From assembly GCA_963824905.1 (NCBI GenBank), contig CAWGRH010000011.1, positions 186,001-250,000 of the forward strand: a stretch of DNA of 64,000 bases, in the 5' to 3' direction. Below, one piece after another: positions 17,992-26,970 of this stretch. The position numbers were made by a program, and so were the translations under genes. Numbering within the stretch: position 1 is the first letter of the stretch; every line of letters begins with the position of its first letter. The stretch is from JAJPKK01 sp963824905. Its GTDB lineage: Bacteria > Pseudomonadota > Alphaproteobacteria > Rhizobiales > Xanthobacteraceae. Under the pieces are notes generated by a model. That model searched no databases, was not told the DNA's origin, and saw nothing but the letters and a program-made list of their open reading frames with translations.

Positions 17992-18899
17992 TTACGCCCA
18001 CCCCTTGTGCCATTCCGGCTCGCCGGAAAAGCGCTGCACGAGAAAATCCACGAACGCCCGCACCTTCGCCGGCAGGTGCCGCGCGTGGGGATAGACCACG
18101 TGGATCGGCACCGGCTCGGGCTCGAACGCGCACAGCACCGAACGCAAACGCCCGGCGCGCAGAGTCTTCGACCGCGGCGAAGGCCGGCGCACGGGTGATG
18201 CCGAGAGCCGGCACGGGCCGCCGCGAGGCAGGCTTCCGCGCTCGAGAACCGCAGGCGGCCGTCGACCCGCACCGCACGCCGGTTGCTCCCGCGGCCGAAC
18301 TGGAACACGAAGGGATCGCGCGGATTGAGATCGATGATGACGTCGCGCCCGCTCAACTCTTCCGGCTTCTGCGGCGCTCCGTGGCGATCGAGATAGGCGG
18401 GCGAAGCGCAGGCGACGATGCGGCTCGCCGCGAGCCGGCGCGCCACGAGCGATGAATCGCTCAAATTGCCGATCCGCACCGCGGCGTCGAAGCCCTCCTC
18501 GACGAGGTTCACCGCGCGGTCGGCGAACGACACCTCGAGCCCGAGTTGGGAATGCGCGGCGGCAAAGTCGAGCAAGGCCGGCCCGATCTCGACCGCACCG
18601 AACGACACCGGCACCGAGAGCCGCAACAGCCCGCGCGGCCCGGCATCGCCGACCGAGGACTGCAGCTGGTCGAACGCCTCGAGGAGATCGCGGGCGCGGG
18701 CGAGATAGTCGCGCCCGGCGTCGGTGAGCGAGACATCGCGGGTGGTGCGGGCAAGGAGCCGGGCGCCGAGGCGGTCCTCGAGCCGGGCGACGAGCTTCGA
18801 CATCTGGGCGGTCGAGATGCCGAGCCGCCGCGCGGCCTGGGCGAAGCTTCTGGCGTCGGCCACCGCGACGAATCCGCGAATTTCTTCAATGCGATCCAT
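17992..18899 (-). pseudogene. LysR-family regulator with two frame breaks
   Basis: The N-terminal HTH (SFAQAARRLGISTAQMSKLVARLEDRLGARLL) and most of the effector domain read cleanly from the ATG at 18899. The frame then shifts at about 18201-18209 (after CLAAARAG) and again at about 18160-18170. Stitching the three frames gives a normal LysR ending: GITRAPAFAAVED, then LRAGRLRSVLCAFEPEPVP, then VRAFVDFLVQRFSGEPEWH. Two breaks 40 bp apart in an otherwise conserved gene suggest a local sequence error. The gene is divergent from the DoxX gene and probably controls it. Confidence 0.8.
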
Positions 18900-18920
18900 G
18901 CGTTGACGCAGCGTCCGATT

Positions 18921-18937
18921 GTTTCCAAATTGGAAAC
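18921..18937. promoter_or_regulatory. Perfect palindrome between LysR and DoxX genes, likely LysR operator
   Basis: GTTTCCAAATTGGAAAC is a perfect inverted repeat with one central base. It lies 22 bp upstream of the LysR start and 99 bp before the DoxX start. LysR regulators typically bind such dyads in divergent promoters and control both genes. Confidence 0.65.
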
Positions 18938-19035
18938 ATACTGCGGCAAAATCACGGGATTATCAACGACGGACGATACGCCTAGCTTCGCCATCAACGG
19001 CACGTCCTTTGCCGAACCCTTGAAAAGGAAACGAC

Positions 19036-19479
19036 ATGTCTCAATCGACCGATCTCTCGCGCTATCAGCCCTATCTGCTGGCGGCGTTGCGCATTGTCGC
19101 CGGCGTGCTGTTCGCCTCCCACGGCCTCGCCAAGGTCGTCGGGTTTCCCGTCGCCCCTCCGGGGTTGCAGCCGCTCACCAGCCTGTTCGGCATCGGCGGT
19201 GTCATCGAGATCGTGACCGGCACACTGATCATCCTCGGCCTGTTCACCCGCCCAGCCGCGTTCGTCGCCGCCGGCCAGATGGCGGTCGCCTACTGGATGT
19301 TCCACGCGCCGCAGAACCTCTATCCCGCCGCGAACGGCGGCGATGCGGCCATCCTGTTCTGCTTCGTGTTCCTGTACATTGTCGCAGCGGGCCCCGGTGC
19401 TTGGAGCCTTGAGGGCGTCTTCCGCTCGTCCACATCAGGCGCTGCGACCGGGACGCTCGCGTCGCGGTCCCGCACCTGA
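19036..19479 (+). CDS. DoxX-family membrane protein
   Basis: A 147-aa protein with four predicted membrane helices (LLAALRIVAGVLFASHGLAK, GGVIEIVTGTLIILGLF, PAAFVAAGQMAVAYWMF, AAILFCFVFLYIVAAGPGAW). The FASHGLAKV and AVAYWMFH segments are typical of DoxX proteins, which are tied to quinone- or thiol-linked redox functions. AAAAGGAAACGAC lies upstream of the ATG. It is divergent from a LysR regulator across a perfect dyad and is followed by a VOC-family gene after 19 bp, a frequent regulator/DoxX/small-enzyme arrangement. Confidence 0.9.
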   Translation: MSQSTDLSRYQPYLLAALRIVAGVLFASHGLAKVVGFPVAPPGLQPLTSLFGIGGVIEIVTGTLIILGLFTRPAAFVAAGQMAVAYWMFHAPQNLYPAANGGDAAILFCFVFLYIVAAGPGAWSLEGVFRSSTSGAATGTLASRSRT

Positions 19480-19498
19480 AGAATCGAGGGAGAGCGCC

Positions 19499-20023
19499 AT
19501 GCCGGCCAAACTCAAGCCGCTCGCCGAAGCCGCACGCCCGATCGATACCGGCGTGCGCATCGGCCACGTCCATCTCAAGGTCGCCGATCTCGACCGTGCG
19601 CTCGGTTTCTATACCGGCGTGCTCGGCTTCGAGCTGATGCAGCGCTACGGCAACCAGGCGGCGTTCCTGTCCGCCGGCGGCTATCATCATCACATCGGCC
19701 TCAACACCTGGGAAAGCCGCGGCGGCTCGCCGCCGGCGCCCGGCACCACCGGGCTCTATCACGTCGCGATCCTCTACCCGAACCGCCCCGCGCTCGCCGA
19801 GGCGCTGCAGCGGCTCATTGCCGCGAACATCCCGCTCGACGGCGCGAGCGACCACGGCGTGAGCGAAGCGCTTTACCTGCGCGACCCCGACGGCAACGGC
19901 GTCGAGCTCTACTGGGACCGGCCGGAAGCGCAGTGGCCGCGCAATCCGGACGGCACGCTCGCCATGACCACCGAGCGACTCGACCTGAAATCGCTGCTCG
20001 CGGAGGCGAAGGCGGCGGCGTGA
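19499..20023 (+). CDS. VOC-superfamily protein (glyoxalase/ring-cleavage dioxygenase type)
   Basis: A 174-aa protein with GAGGGAGAG upstream of its ATG. One vicinal-oxygen-chelate module is clear: GHVHLKVADLDRALGFYTGVLGFEL, HHHIGLNTW and LYLRDPDGNGVELYWDRP. These supply the usual His and Glu metal ligands. The C-terminus carries only half of a second module, so this is a compact CatE-like member. It could be a glyoxalase, thiol transferase or extradiol-type enzyme; the substrate is unknown. It is co-transcribed with DoxX by spacing. Confidence 0.88.
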   Translation: MPAKLKPLAEAARPIDTGVRIGHVHLKVADLDRALGFYTGVLGFELMQRYGNQAAFLSAGGYHHHIGLNTWESRGGSPPAPGTTGLYHVAILYPNRPALAEALQRLIAANIPLDGASDHGVSEALYLRDPDGNGVELYWDRPEAQWPRNPDGTLAMTTERLDLKSLLAEAKAAA

Positions 20024-20167
20024 GGACGTTTGCGATCCGCGCCGCGGCTGTGAACGGTACCTGATCCCGGCTTGCGATCCCGGCCCGGCTTGGCCAGGAT
20101 CGTGCCATGAGTTCCCAAGTCTGGTCCCGCCTCAAAATCTCGCAGCGCACGTGAAGCCGCACCGCGG

Positions 20168-20836
20168 TTGCCGCTCGCCGAGCCGCCGTTGCGGCCGAGC
20201 TTCCGGCGCGAACGCGCCGCGATGAAACGCGGCGTATTCCCGGTGGCGGGCTGCGACGAGGCGGGCCGCGGTCCGCTGGCGGGCCCGGTCGTCGCCGCCG
20301 CGGTCATTCTCGATCCAAAACGGATTCCGCGCGGGCTCAATGATTCGAAAAAGCTCACCGCGCTGGAGCGCGAGAAGCTCTACGAGCGCATCTGCGCCAC
20401 TGCCGAGGTCGGGATCGCCTTCGGTTCGCTCGCACGGATCGACCGCGACAACATTTTACAAGCCTCGCTGTGGGCGCTGGCGCGCGCGGTCGCGGCGCTG
20501 CCGGTGCGCCCCCGCCTCGTCTTCGTCGACGGCCGCGACCGCATCGACGTCGATTGCGACTGCCAGGCGGTGATCTCCGGCGATGCGCTGGTGCTTTCGA
20601 TCGCCGCCGCCTCGATCGTCGCCAAGGTGGTGCGCGACCGCCTCATGGCGCAGGTCGGCGCCGCCCATCCGGGCTACGGCTTCGAGCGCCACATGGGCTA
20701 CAGCGTGCCCGAGCATTTCCGCGCGCTCGCAGCACTCGGGCCGACCGTCCACCACCGCCGCGGCTTCGCCCCGGTCGCCGCCGCCTTTGGAGAGCGCGAG
20801 GAAGCGCTGGCGTTGCGCGGGCTCTTGGAGCCGTAG
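20168..20836 (+). CDS. rnhB: Ribonuclease HII
   Basis: Ribonuclease HII cleaves the RNA strand of RNA-DNA hybrids and removes misinserted ribonucleotides. The motifs are textbook: GCDEAGRGPLAGPVVAAAV (the Asp-Glu pair), LNDSKKLT, VFVDGRD, ISGDALVLSIAAASIVAKV and HRRGFAPV. The start is uncertain: a TTG at 20168 keeps the PSFRRERAAMKRG segment, which I recall as part of this protein in related alphaproteobacteria, while an ATG at 20222 would give 204 aa. I favour the longer form. A family B palindrome follows the gene. Confidence 0.93.
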   Translation: MPLAEPPLRPSFRRERAAMKRGVFPVAGCDEAGRGPLAGPVVAAAVILDPKRIPRGLNDSKKLTALEREKLYERICATAEVGIAFGSLARIDRDNILQASLWALARAVAALPVRPRLVFVDGRDRIDVDCDCQAVISGDALVLSIAAASIVAKVVRDRLMAQVGAAHPGYGFERHMGYSVPEHFRALAALGPTVHHRRGFAPVAAAFGEREEALALRGLLEP

Positions 20837-20872
20837 CGGCGCTACGGTTTCAGTAACCACTGAACCCGTGCA

Positions 20873-20961
20873 GTCATCGCCGGGTTTGTCCCGGCGACCC
20901 CTATCATGTGGCACGGCCGTGCCTTACTGAGCGAGGTGGCCGGGACAAGCCCGGCCATGAC
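20873..20961. repeat. Palindromic intergenic repeat, family B, copy 1
   Basis: An 89-bp inverted repeat. GTCATCGCCGGGTTTGTCCC at the left pairs with the right arm ending GGACAAGCCCGGCCATGAC, and the centre carries GGCACGGCCGTGCC. The same pattern recurs at 25242, 32257 and 57951, and in broken form at 28057 and 53978. Confidence 0.9.
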
Positions 20962-21041
20962 ACTCAACTCGAACACGTTCTACACCGTTGCTTCCCGCCC
21001 CGCTGCGCGGTTATGTGCCGGGACCCGCGAAACGAGGCGTC

Positions 21042-22679
21042 ATGCTCCAGACCTCCATCATCGTCGAACTATTGCGCTCGCAGCCGCGGCTGACGTTCTG
21101 GTTCATGGCGCTGACCCAGACGATGCTGTGGTGGCTGTTCCCGTCGCTGTTCTTCTCCTCGCCGCCAGGCGACCTGCCGGTCGTGCTCGCGGTGGGCCAC
21201 GAGTACCAGCTCGGCAGCTATTTCGGGCCCCCGCTCGCGTTCTGGCTCGCCGACATCGCCTATGTCGCCGGCGGCGCCACCGCGGTCTACCTGCTGGCGC
21301 AGGCCTGCGTGCTCGTCATGCTGTGGGCGGTATTCACGCTCGGGCGCGCAGTCGTGGGCATTCATCACGCTGCCTTCGCGGTGCTGCTGATGGTCGGCAT
21401 CTCCGCGTTCTCGGCGCCGACGCCGAACTTCGGCCCGGAAGTGCTGGCGATGCCGCTCGTCGCGCTGTCGCTTCTGAGCCTGTGGCGCGCGGTCGGCGAG
21501 CAGCGCCGCGTGTCGTGGTTCGTGCTCGGCCTCGAGCTCGGCCTGCTCATTCTCACGACCTATGCCGGCCTCATCCTGCTCGCGCTCATCATCGTGTTCT
21601 TGGCGGCGACGCGGCGTGGCCGCAGCGCGACGCGCTCGATCGAGCCGTGGCTCGCGAGCGTCCTCATCGTCGTCGTGCTGTTCCCGCACCTGATGTGGCT
21701 CGACCGCTCGAACGGCCTCGCCACCCTCGGCTTGCGGCCGCTGCAGGGCGACGGTGCGCCTGTCGCGGCCCTCAGCGACTGGGTCGGCCTCATCGAGGCG
21801 ATCCTCCTCGCGCATGTCGGGCTCGTGATCCTGGTCGCGCTGGGGAGCAAGTGGCACCTGCGGACCGACGAGAAGGTGCCGGTGTTCGTGCGCAGCTTCA
21901 CCGACCCGTTCGCCCGCCTGTTCGTCTACTACTTCGCGATCGCGCCCGGTCTCGTCGCAGTGACGGTCGCAGCGTTCTTCGGCGATCGTCAACCGGTCGG
22001 GGGAATCGCCCCGCATCTCGTCCTCTCGGGCCTCGCCATCATCGTCCTCGCCGGGAACGCCATTCCGTGGCATCGCCCGCGCATGGTGGGTGCGGCCTGG
22101 CTGATGCTGCTGTTCGCCCCGCCGCTCGTCGCCGCAGCCGGCATCCTGCTGCTGCCGTGGACGGGTTGGTCGAGCACCGACGTGTCGCGCCCGGCCAAGG
22201 CGATGGGTCAGTTCTTCTCCGACAGCTTCCAGCGCCGCACCGGCTCAGCCCTGCGCATCGTCAGCGGCGAGGCCCGAATTGCCGCCCTCATCGCGATGGG
22301 CTCGCCGCAGCGGCCGAGCCTTTATTTCTACGAGAATCCGGAACGCTCGCCCTGGGTCACCGCGGCCGATCTGCGCACCAAGGGCCTCGTCCTCGCCTGG
22401 CAGGGCGCCGAGAACGAGATCTCGGTGCCGACGAGCATCGTGCAGCGCTTTCCCGACCTCGTCGCCGAGGTGCCGCACGCCTTCGAGCGCCCGGTGCAGG
22501 GGCGGCTGCCGCTGATCCGCATCGGCTGGGCGATGCGCCGCCCGGGATCGGAGATACCGACCCAGCCCCCTGCTCCGCCGGAGAGCGAGCCGACGCCGGA
22601 AGCGAAACCTTCGTCCGGGGCGGCACCGGCAACAGAGACGAAGCCCGACGCAAGCCCGGCGCCGGACGCGAAACCGTAA
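21042..22679 (+). CDS. Polytopic membrane glycosyltransferase (GT39/ArnT-like)
   Basis: A 545-aa protein from the ATG at 21042, with GAGG upstream; an earlier in-frame start exists. It has about ten hydrophobic helices in the first 400 residues, including FWFMALTQTMLWWLFPSLFF and FVLGLELGLLILTTYAGLIL, then a periplasmic C-terminal domain and a Pro-Glu-rich tail (residues 515-545). A GHEYQLGSYFGPPLAFWLAD segment near residue 50 matches the first loop of ArnT/PMT-type lipid-linked sugar transferases, where acidic residues contact the donor. The likely role is transfer of a sugar from a polyprenyl carrier to an envelope acceptor. The acceptor is unknown. Confidence 0.75.
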   Translation: MLQTSIIVELLRSQPRLTFWFMALTQTMLWWLFPSLFFSSPPGDLPVVLAVGHEYQLGSYFGPPLAFWLADIAYVAGGATAVYLLAQACVLVMLWAVFTLGRAVVGIHHAAFAVLLMVGISAFSAPTPNFGPEVLAMPLVALSLLSLWRAVGEQRRVSWFVLGLELGLLILTTYAGLILLALIIVFLAATRRGRSATRSIEPWLASVLIVVVLFPHLMWLDRSNGLATLGLRPLQGDGAPVAALSDWVGLIEAILLAHVGLVILVALGSKWHLRTDEKVPVFVRSFTDPFARLFVYYFAIAPGLVAVTVAAFFGDRQPVGGIAPHLVLSGLAIIVLAGNAIPWHRPRMVGAAWLMLLFAPPLVAAAGILLLPWTGWSSTDVSRPAKAMGQFFSDSFQRRTGSALRIVSGEARIAALIAMGSPQRPSLYFYENPERSPWVTAADLRTKGLVLAWQGAENEISVPTSIVQRFPDLVAEVPHAFERPVQGRLPLIRIGWAMRRPGSEIPTQPPAPPESEPTPEAKPSSGAAPATETKPDASPAPDAKP

Positions 22680-22697
22680 TCCGAACGAAAACCAGCC

Positions 22698-24608
22698 TCA
22701 CGCCCGATCGAACGGGATCACAATCGTGCACCGTACCCCTTCGGGCGCCATCACGAGGTCGACCTTGCCGCCGAGCTCATGGGGAATGAGGTCGCGGATG
22801 AGGCTCGTTCCGTAGCCCGACTGCGGCGTCGAGGCCGCGACCGGGGGCCCGCCGGTCTCGCACCACGCGATCGACAGGCTCCCGTCAGGCGCCTCCCATT
22901 CGACGGAGACGCGGCCGTCCGGGCTCGACAGCGCGCCGTATTTCGCCGCGTTGGTCACGAGCTCGTGGAGCACCATCGCCACCGCCTGCGTCGCCGCCGC
23001 GGTCAGCATGACGTTGGGGCCCTGCACGGTGGTGTTCGCTTCGGTCGTATAGGGTCCGAGCTGATGGCGGACGAGATCGGCGAGGCCGGCGCCGGTCCAG
23101 CGGCTTTGGCTGAGCAGCGAATGGGCGGTCGCCATCGACTGGATGCGGCCGTCGAGCGTCTGGATGAACTCGTCCATCGAGCGGCTGCCCTGGCGGGTGT
23201 ACATCGCCACCACCGCGACGCGGGCCAGGATGTTTTTGACCCGGTGGTCGAACTCCGCGATCAGCATGTCCTGGCGCTCTTCGGCGCGCTTGCGTGCGGT
23301 GATGTCGCGGGTGAGCCCCTTGAGGAGCACGAACCGCCCGGCCGCATCGAACTCGGCGCGGGAGGTCTCCTCCAGCCAGACCTGCTGGCCGTCCGGCCGG
23401 ACGAAGCGGAACGTCAGCGCATAGGAGGATTTCCCCGGGCTCACGCCGCGCACATGCGCCTTGAATTGCCCGCGGTCGTCCGGGTGCACGTGCCGGAGGA
23501 AGCGGCTCGCCGGAAAATCCTCGCGCGAATCGAAGCCGAGGATCTGCGCGGCATTGTTGCTGCGGCGCGATGCACCGGTGCGCACGTCCCATTCGAACGC
23601 GGTGACAGCGCCGGCGGTGAGCGCCTCCTGCAGCCCGGCCTCGCTCTCCCGCAGCACCGCCTCGTGCCGGCGCCGTTCTGCGAACAGCGCCGCCAGCACG
23701 AAGGCGCAGAGCGACACCGCGACGATGCCGGCCTGCGACCCGAGGATGCGGTCGGCGGGCGCCATGTTCGGATCGCCGAACAGGCCGATCCCGAAGGTGG
23801 TCGTCCACACGATGGTCAGGGCGACGATGAACGCCGCGGCCGCTGCGAACACCGGCCGGCACCGCGCGGCGAGCCACAGCAGCACCGGAAACAGCAGTGC
23901 GACCGAGATCACCGGCGCCCAGGTCGCGTCGGGAAGCGCGACCACCAGCGCTCCCATCAGCGCGAGCACCGCGAGTGCCGTGCTGCCTTCGACGAGTTCG
24001 CCGTGGGTCGGCGGGTCGCGCACCGCCGCAGCCATCCCGATCAGGAGCGGCGCCACCGTGAGGATGCCGAGCGCGTCCGATGCGAACCAGTGATGCCATG
24101 TGGTCAGGATCGGCGCCGTCGAATGCTCGAGGTATTTGAACGCGAGCGCGCCGACGATCCCGGACGCCGCGGTCGCGATGATCGCCCCCATCAACAGGCC
24201 GAGCACGTTGCGCAGCCGGTCGAGGCCGAATTGCGGACCGAAATAGCGCTCGATCAGCGCGGCGCAGAGCAGCGCTTCACCGGCATTGCAGAGCGCGAAA
24301 ACGATTGCTCCCGCGAACGAGCGGTCCCCGAGGAGATTCGCCACGACCGTTGCGCCCATGGCGCCGGTAGCGATCGGCCATCGCGCGGCCGGGCCGAGCG
24401 CAATCATGGCGCCGGCGGCGACCCCCGCGGCCGGCCAGAAGACCGCAACGCCGTCGGGCTTGGTGAGCAGGAGAAGGCTCAGCTGTGCGGCCAGGAAATA
24501 GGCCACAGCCGTCAGGCCGGCGAGCCAGGTCGAGCCAGCCCACCGCTGCCTCATCTCCGCGGCAGCAGACCCCTCGTCGAGGAGCCGCCTTCGCAAATTC
24601 TGCAGCAT
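22698..24608 (-). CDS. Membrane sensor histidine kinase (MASE1-PAS-HWE)
   Basis: A 636-aa protein. Residues of about 25-310 form a MASE1-type membrane sensor with many helices and the GVAVFWPAAGVAAG and WHHWFASDALGILTVAPLL segments. A PAS/PAC domain follows (GAVTAFEWDVRTGASRRSNN to FVLLKGLTRDITARKRAEER). The kinase is of the HWE family: AEFDHRVKNILARV holds the phosphorylated His, LHELVTNAAKYGALS is the N-box, and GYGTSLIRDLIPHELGG comes near the end. No response regulator gene is adjacent, so it is an orphan kinase. HWE kinases in alphaproteobacteria often serve light or general-stress signalling; that role is not shown here. Confidence 0.88.
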   Translation of the reverse strand: MLQNLRRRLLDEGSAAAEMRQRWAGSTWLAGLTAVAYFLAAQLSLLLLTKPDGVAVFWPAAGVAAGAMIALGPAARWPIATGAMGATVVANLLGDRSFAGAIVFALCNAGEALLCAALIERYFGPQFGLDRLRNVLGLLMGAIIATAASGIVGALAFKYLEHSTAPILTTWHHWFASDALGILTVAPLLIGMAAAVRDPPTHGELVEGSTALAVLALMGALVVALPDATWAPVISVALLFPVLLWLAARCRPVFAAAAAFIVALTIVWTTTFGIGLFGDPNMAPADRILGSQAGIVAVSLCAFVLAALFAERRRHEAVLRESEAGLQEALTAGAVTAFEWDVRTGASRRSNNAAQILGFDSREDFPASRFLRHVHPDDRGQFKAHVRGVSPGKSSYALTFRFVRPDGQQVWLEETSRAEFDAAGRFVLLKGLTRDITARKRAEERQDMLIAEFDHRVKNILARVAVVAMYTRQGSRSMDEFIQTLDGRIQSMATAHSLLSQSRWTGAGLADLVRHQLGPYTTEANTTVQGPNVMLTAAATQAVAMVLHELVTNAAKYGALSSPDGRVSVEWEAPDGSLSIAWCETGGPPVAASTPQSGYGTSLIRDLIPHELGGKVDLVMAPEGVRCTIVIPFDRA

Positions 24609-24801
24609 GTTGCACCCTCAGGCGAATTCTAGCACAGGAACGGCGCCGCAAGTCGATACGGAGTTTAGTCTCACCGCCTCGACGCGCCCGCGAGGATTCG
24701 GAACGTTTTTCCGAGAGTTCTAAGCTTCGCGCGGCACGGCCTCTTGCATGGAGAACACCCTGCGATAGAAACGGCAGCCTCGGAACCGGAGAATCAACCG
24801 C

Positions 24802-25218
24802 ATGCGCGTCGCGATCGGTGCAGTCGCCCTCCTCTGCGGCATGGCGCTTCCCGGCGAACCGAGCGGTCTCGCGAGCCGCGCGCAGGCGCAAGCCGCCGAT
24901 CCCTGCGGCTGGATCGGCGTCGCGGTCCGTCCGATCACATCTGCCTTTGCTGCCAGCCTCGGCATGGTGGAGCCCTACGGCGCGATCTTCGAGCAGCCGG
25001 ACCCCGGAAGCCCCGCGGCCCAAGCCGGCATCCAGGCGGGTGACGTGATCACGTCGATCAACGGCACGAATATCGAGAAGGCGGCAGACTTCGCTAAGAT
25101 CATCGCGGAAATGGCGCCGGAAACCATCGTCCATCTCCAAACCTATCGCGACGGCCAGATCATCGAGCGCCAGATCATGCTCGGCTCGGGCAAGTGCCCG
25201 CCCGCGCAGCAACGCTGA
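24802..25218 (+). CDS. Exported PDZ-domain protein
   Basis: A 138-aa protein with a signal peptide (AIGAVALLCGMALPGE, then an Ala-Gln-rich cleavage region) and one PDZ domain covering most of the mature part. The domain shows GWIGVAVRPITSAFAAS, SPAAQAGIQAGDVITSINGT and the IEKAADFAKIIAEMAPETIV helix. No protease domain is fused, so it may act as a periplasmic adaptor. It is divergent from the kinase gene and followed by a family B palindrome. Confidence 0.85.
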   Translation: MRVAIGAVALLCGMALPGEPSGLASRAQAQAADPCGWIGVAVRPITSAFAASLGMVEPYGAIFEQPDPGSPAAQAGIQAGDVITSINGTNIEKAADFAKIIAEMAPETIVHLQTYRDGQIIERQIMLGSGKCPPAQQR

Positions 25219-25241
25219 GGCGCATTTTGGTTTTTACATTT

Positions 25242-25330
25242 GTCATGGCCGGGCTTGACCCGGCCATCCCGCTTAACAAAGCACGGCCGTGCCATGCTAT
25301 CGGGATCGCCGGGTCAAGCCCGGCGATGAC
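25242..25330. repeat. Palindromic intergenic repeat, family B, copy 2
   Basis: GTCATGGCCGGGCTTGACCC at the left pairs with the right arm GGGTCAAGCCCGGCGATGAC, around a central GCACGGCCGTGC. It lies between convergent genes and may terminate both. Confidence 0.9.
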
Positions 25331-25366
25331 GGCGGGATTGTTGACGTCATCAGAACACGGGCGCCC

Positions 25367-26788
25367 TCAGATACCGTTGCGAAACGTCGCGAATGTCTTG
25401 CTGCCGCGGAGTGCGAGGCCTCCGCTCTCGATCGTCAGATCGACCTGGTCGGCGGGAAGCCTGAGCCGGGTCGGCACCTTTTCGAGGGCGGCGGCGCGCT
25501 CGGGCTCGAGACGATCGAAGCTCAGGCGATCGACGAAAGTGCGCAGGTCGGCGCACTTCCAATCCGCCGGCAATCCGAGCCGCGTACGATCGGCCGCCGA
25601 GAGCGAGCAGCGCCAGGCGCGAACCTTCGCGGTCCACTGGGCGAGCAGCGCAGAGAACGCGGTGTAGCTCGAGCGCACGCTCGCATCGATGGCGGTGTCG
25701 GCCGCCGCCGACACGAGGTCGGTCCCGATCGGCCCCTCGAGACGGTTGACCCAATCGCCCGACAGGCTGCGCCCCGCATCCACCACCAGGAACATGATCC
25801 GGCGCACCCGCACCGCCTGGGCTTCCGTCATCGGATCGTAGGGACGCTGCCCCGACAGAATGGCGATGCTAAATCCTGAAAGGCCGAAATTGTCGACGAG
25901 GCCGCCATCGAGCAGCTTCACGTATTTCATCGAGCCGTCGCGATAATGCGCAGTGGCTTGCGCAAACGCGCGCAGCAGCGGCGGCGCTTCGCGGTTCTTG
26001 CGCGCGCGCTCGATCCACTCCGGCAGCGGCGTCGCGCAGCCGCCGGGAAAGGTCTCCAGCACGACGGGAGCGAAAGCGACGGGCACGGCCGCGGACGCCG
26101 CCACCGCGTCGGCGATCCGGTAGGGGCGGACATCGCTGCACATCGCGCTGAACGCCACCGGGCCGAACACGAAGGGCGTGTGATTGTAGATGTCGGAGGC
26201 GTTGATCCACAGCTGCGGCCGGTGGCCGTCGCCGAAAGCCTCGAACGTCGCGCCGTCGAACAGATTGTCGTCGAGCCAGCGCGGAAACTGGCTGGCGTTG
26301 ACGCCGCCGCTGAGCGCGCGGCCGATGTTGGCGATGTTCACCGAGGTGTTGAGGCTCTCCTCGGCATTGCGGACGAGGAAGCGCTCGCGGAAATCGGCAA
26401 GCGCGGCGCGCTTCTTCAAGCCGAAATAGGCCGCGGTGATCGCCCCGCCGGAGACGCCGGAGACGAAATCGACGCGGTCGAGCAGCGACGGCTTGACGCC
26501 GCCGCGGGAGCGGTCGAGCTCCTGGAGAACGCCGAATGAAAATGCCGCGGCCCGGGTGCCCCCGCCCGAGAACGAGAGGATCAGCACCAAATCGTCGGCA
26601 GGATGCGCTTCGGCGACGCCGAGATCGTGCACTTGCACCGGGCTGAGCATCGGCCGGTTGGCGGGAAGGTTGTAGACCGACTCGCAGCCGCCAAGAGCGA
26701 GCGCGCCCACGAGCGCGCAGACCAAGCCCTGCCGTCCAACGATGCTACGCAGCCCCGTCCGCAAGTCGCCCGCCGCCCCGTTTGTCAT
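25367..26788 (-). CDS. Patatin-like phospholipase lipoprotein
   Basis: A 473-aa protein from the ATG at 26788; a GTG 36 bases further upstream is possible. The N-terminus has a lipobox (VGALALGGC), so it is probably anchored to a membrane. The patatin fold is clear: SFSGGGTRAAAFSFGVLQEL forms the oxyanion loop, FVSGVSGGAITAAYFGL holds the Ser nucleophile (GVSGG), and LLDGGLVDNFGL holds the catalytic Asp. Such enzymes hydrolyse acyl lipids. Rare lipoprotein members have been linked to envelope lipid turnover; no such link is shown here. Confidence 0.9.
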   Translation of the reverse strand: MTNGAAGDLRTGLRSIVGRQGLVCALVGALALGGCESVYNLPANRPMLSPVQVHDLGVAEAHPADDLVLILSFSGGGTRAAAFSFGVLQELDRSRGGVKPSLLDRVDFVSGVSGGAITAAYFGLKKRAALADFRERFLVRNAEESLNTSVNIANIGRALSGGVNASQFPRWLDDNLFDGATFEAFGDGHRPQLWINASDIYNHTPFVFGPVAFSAMCSDVRPYRIADAVAASAAVPVAFAPVVLETFPGGCATPLPEWIERARKNREAPPLLRAFAQATAHYRDGSMKYVKLLDGGLVDNFGLSGFSIAILSGQRPYDPMTEAQAVRVRRIMFLVVDAGRSLSGDWVNRLEGPIGTDLVSAAADTAIDASVRSSYTAFSALLAQWTAKVRAWRCSLSAADRTRLGLPADWKCADLRTFVDRLSFDRLEPERAAALEKVPTRLRLPADQVDLTIESGGLALRGSKTFATFRNGI

Positions 26789-26970
26789 ATCGATCCGGAT
26801 GTCGGCGCTGATTATGGCGCGCACAACCCCGGCGGGCGCATGGCTTCACGCGCCTACCTGCAGAATGGCCGGCGTTTCCGACAAAATCGTGTTGGGAACC
26901 GGTGCCCTGTGCCTACCACATGAGCATGTCCGCGAACGCCGCAGGACCGGCCTTCCGTGCGAAACGGCCC

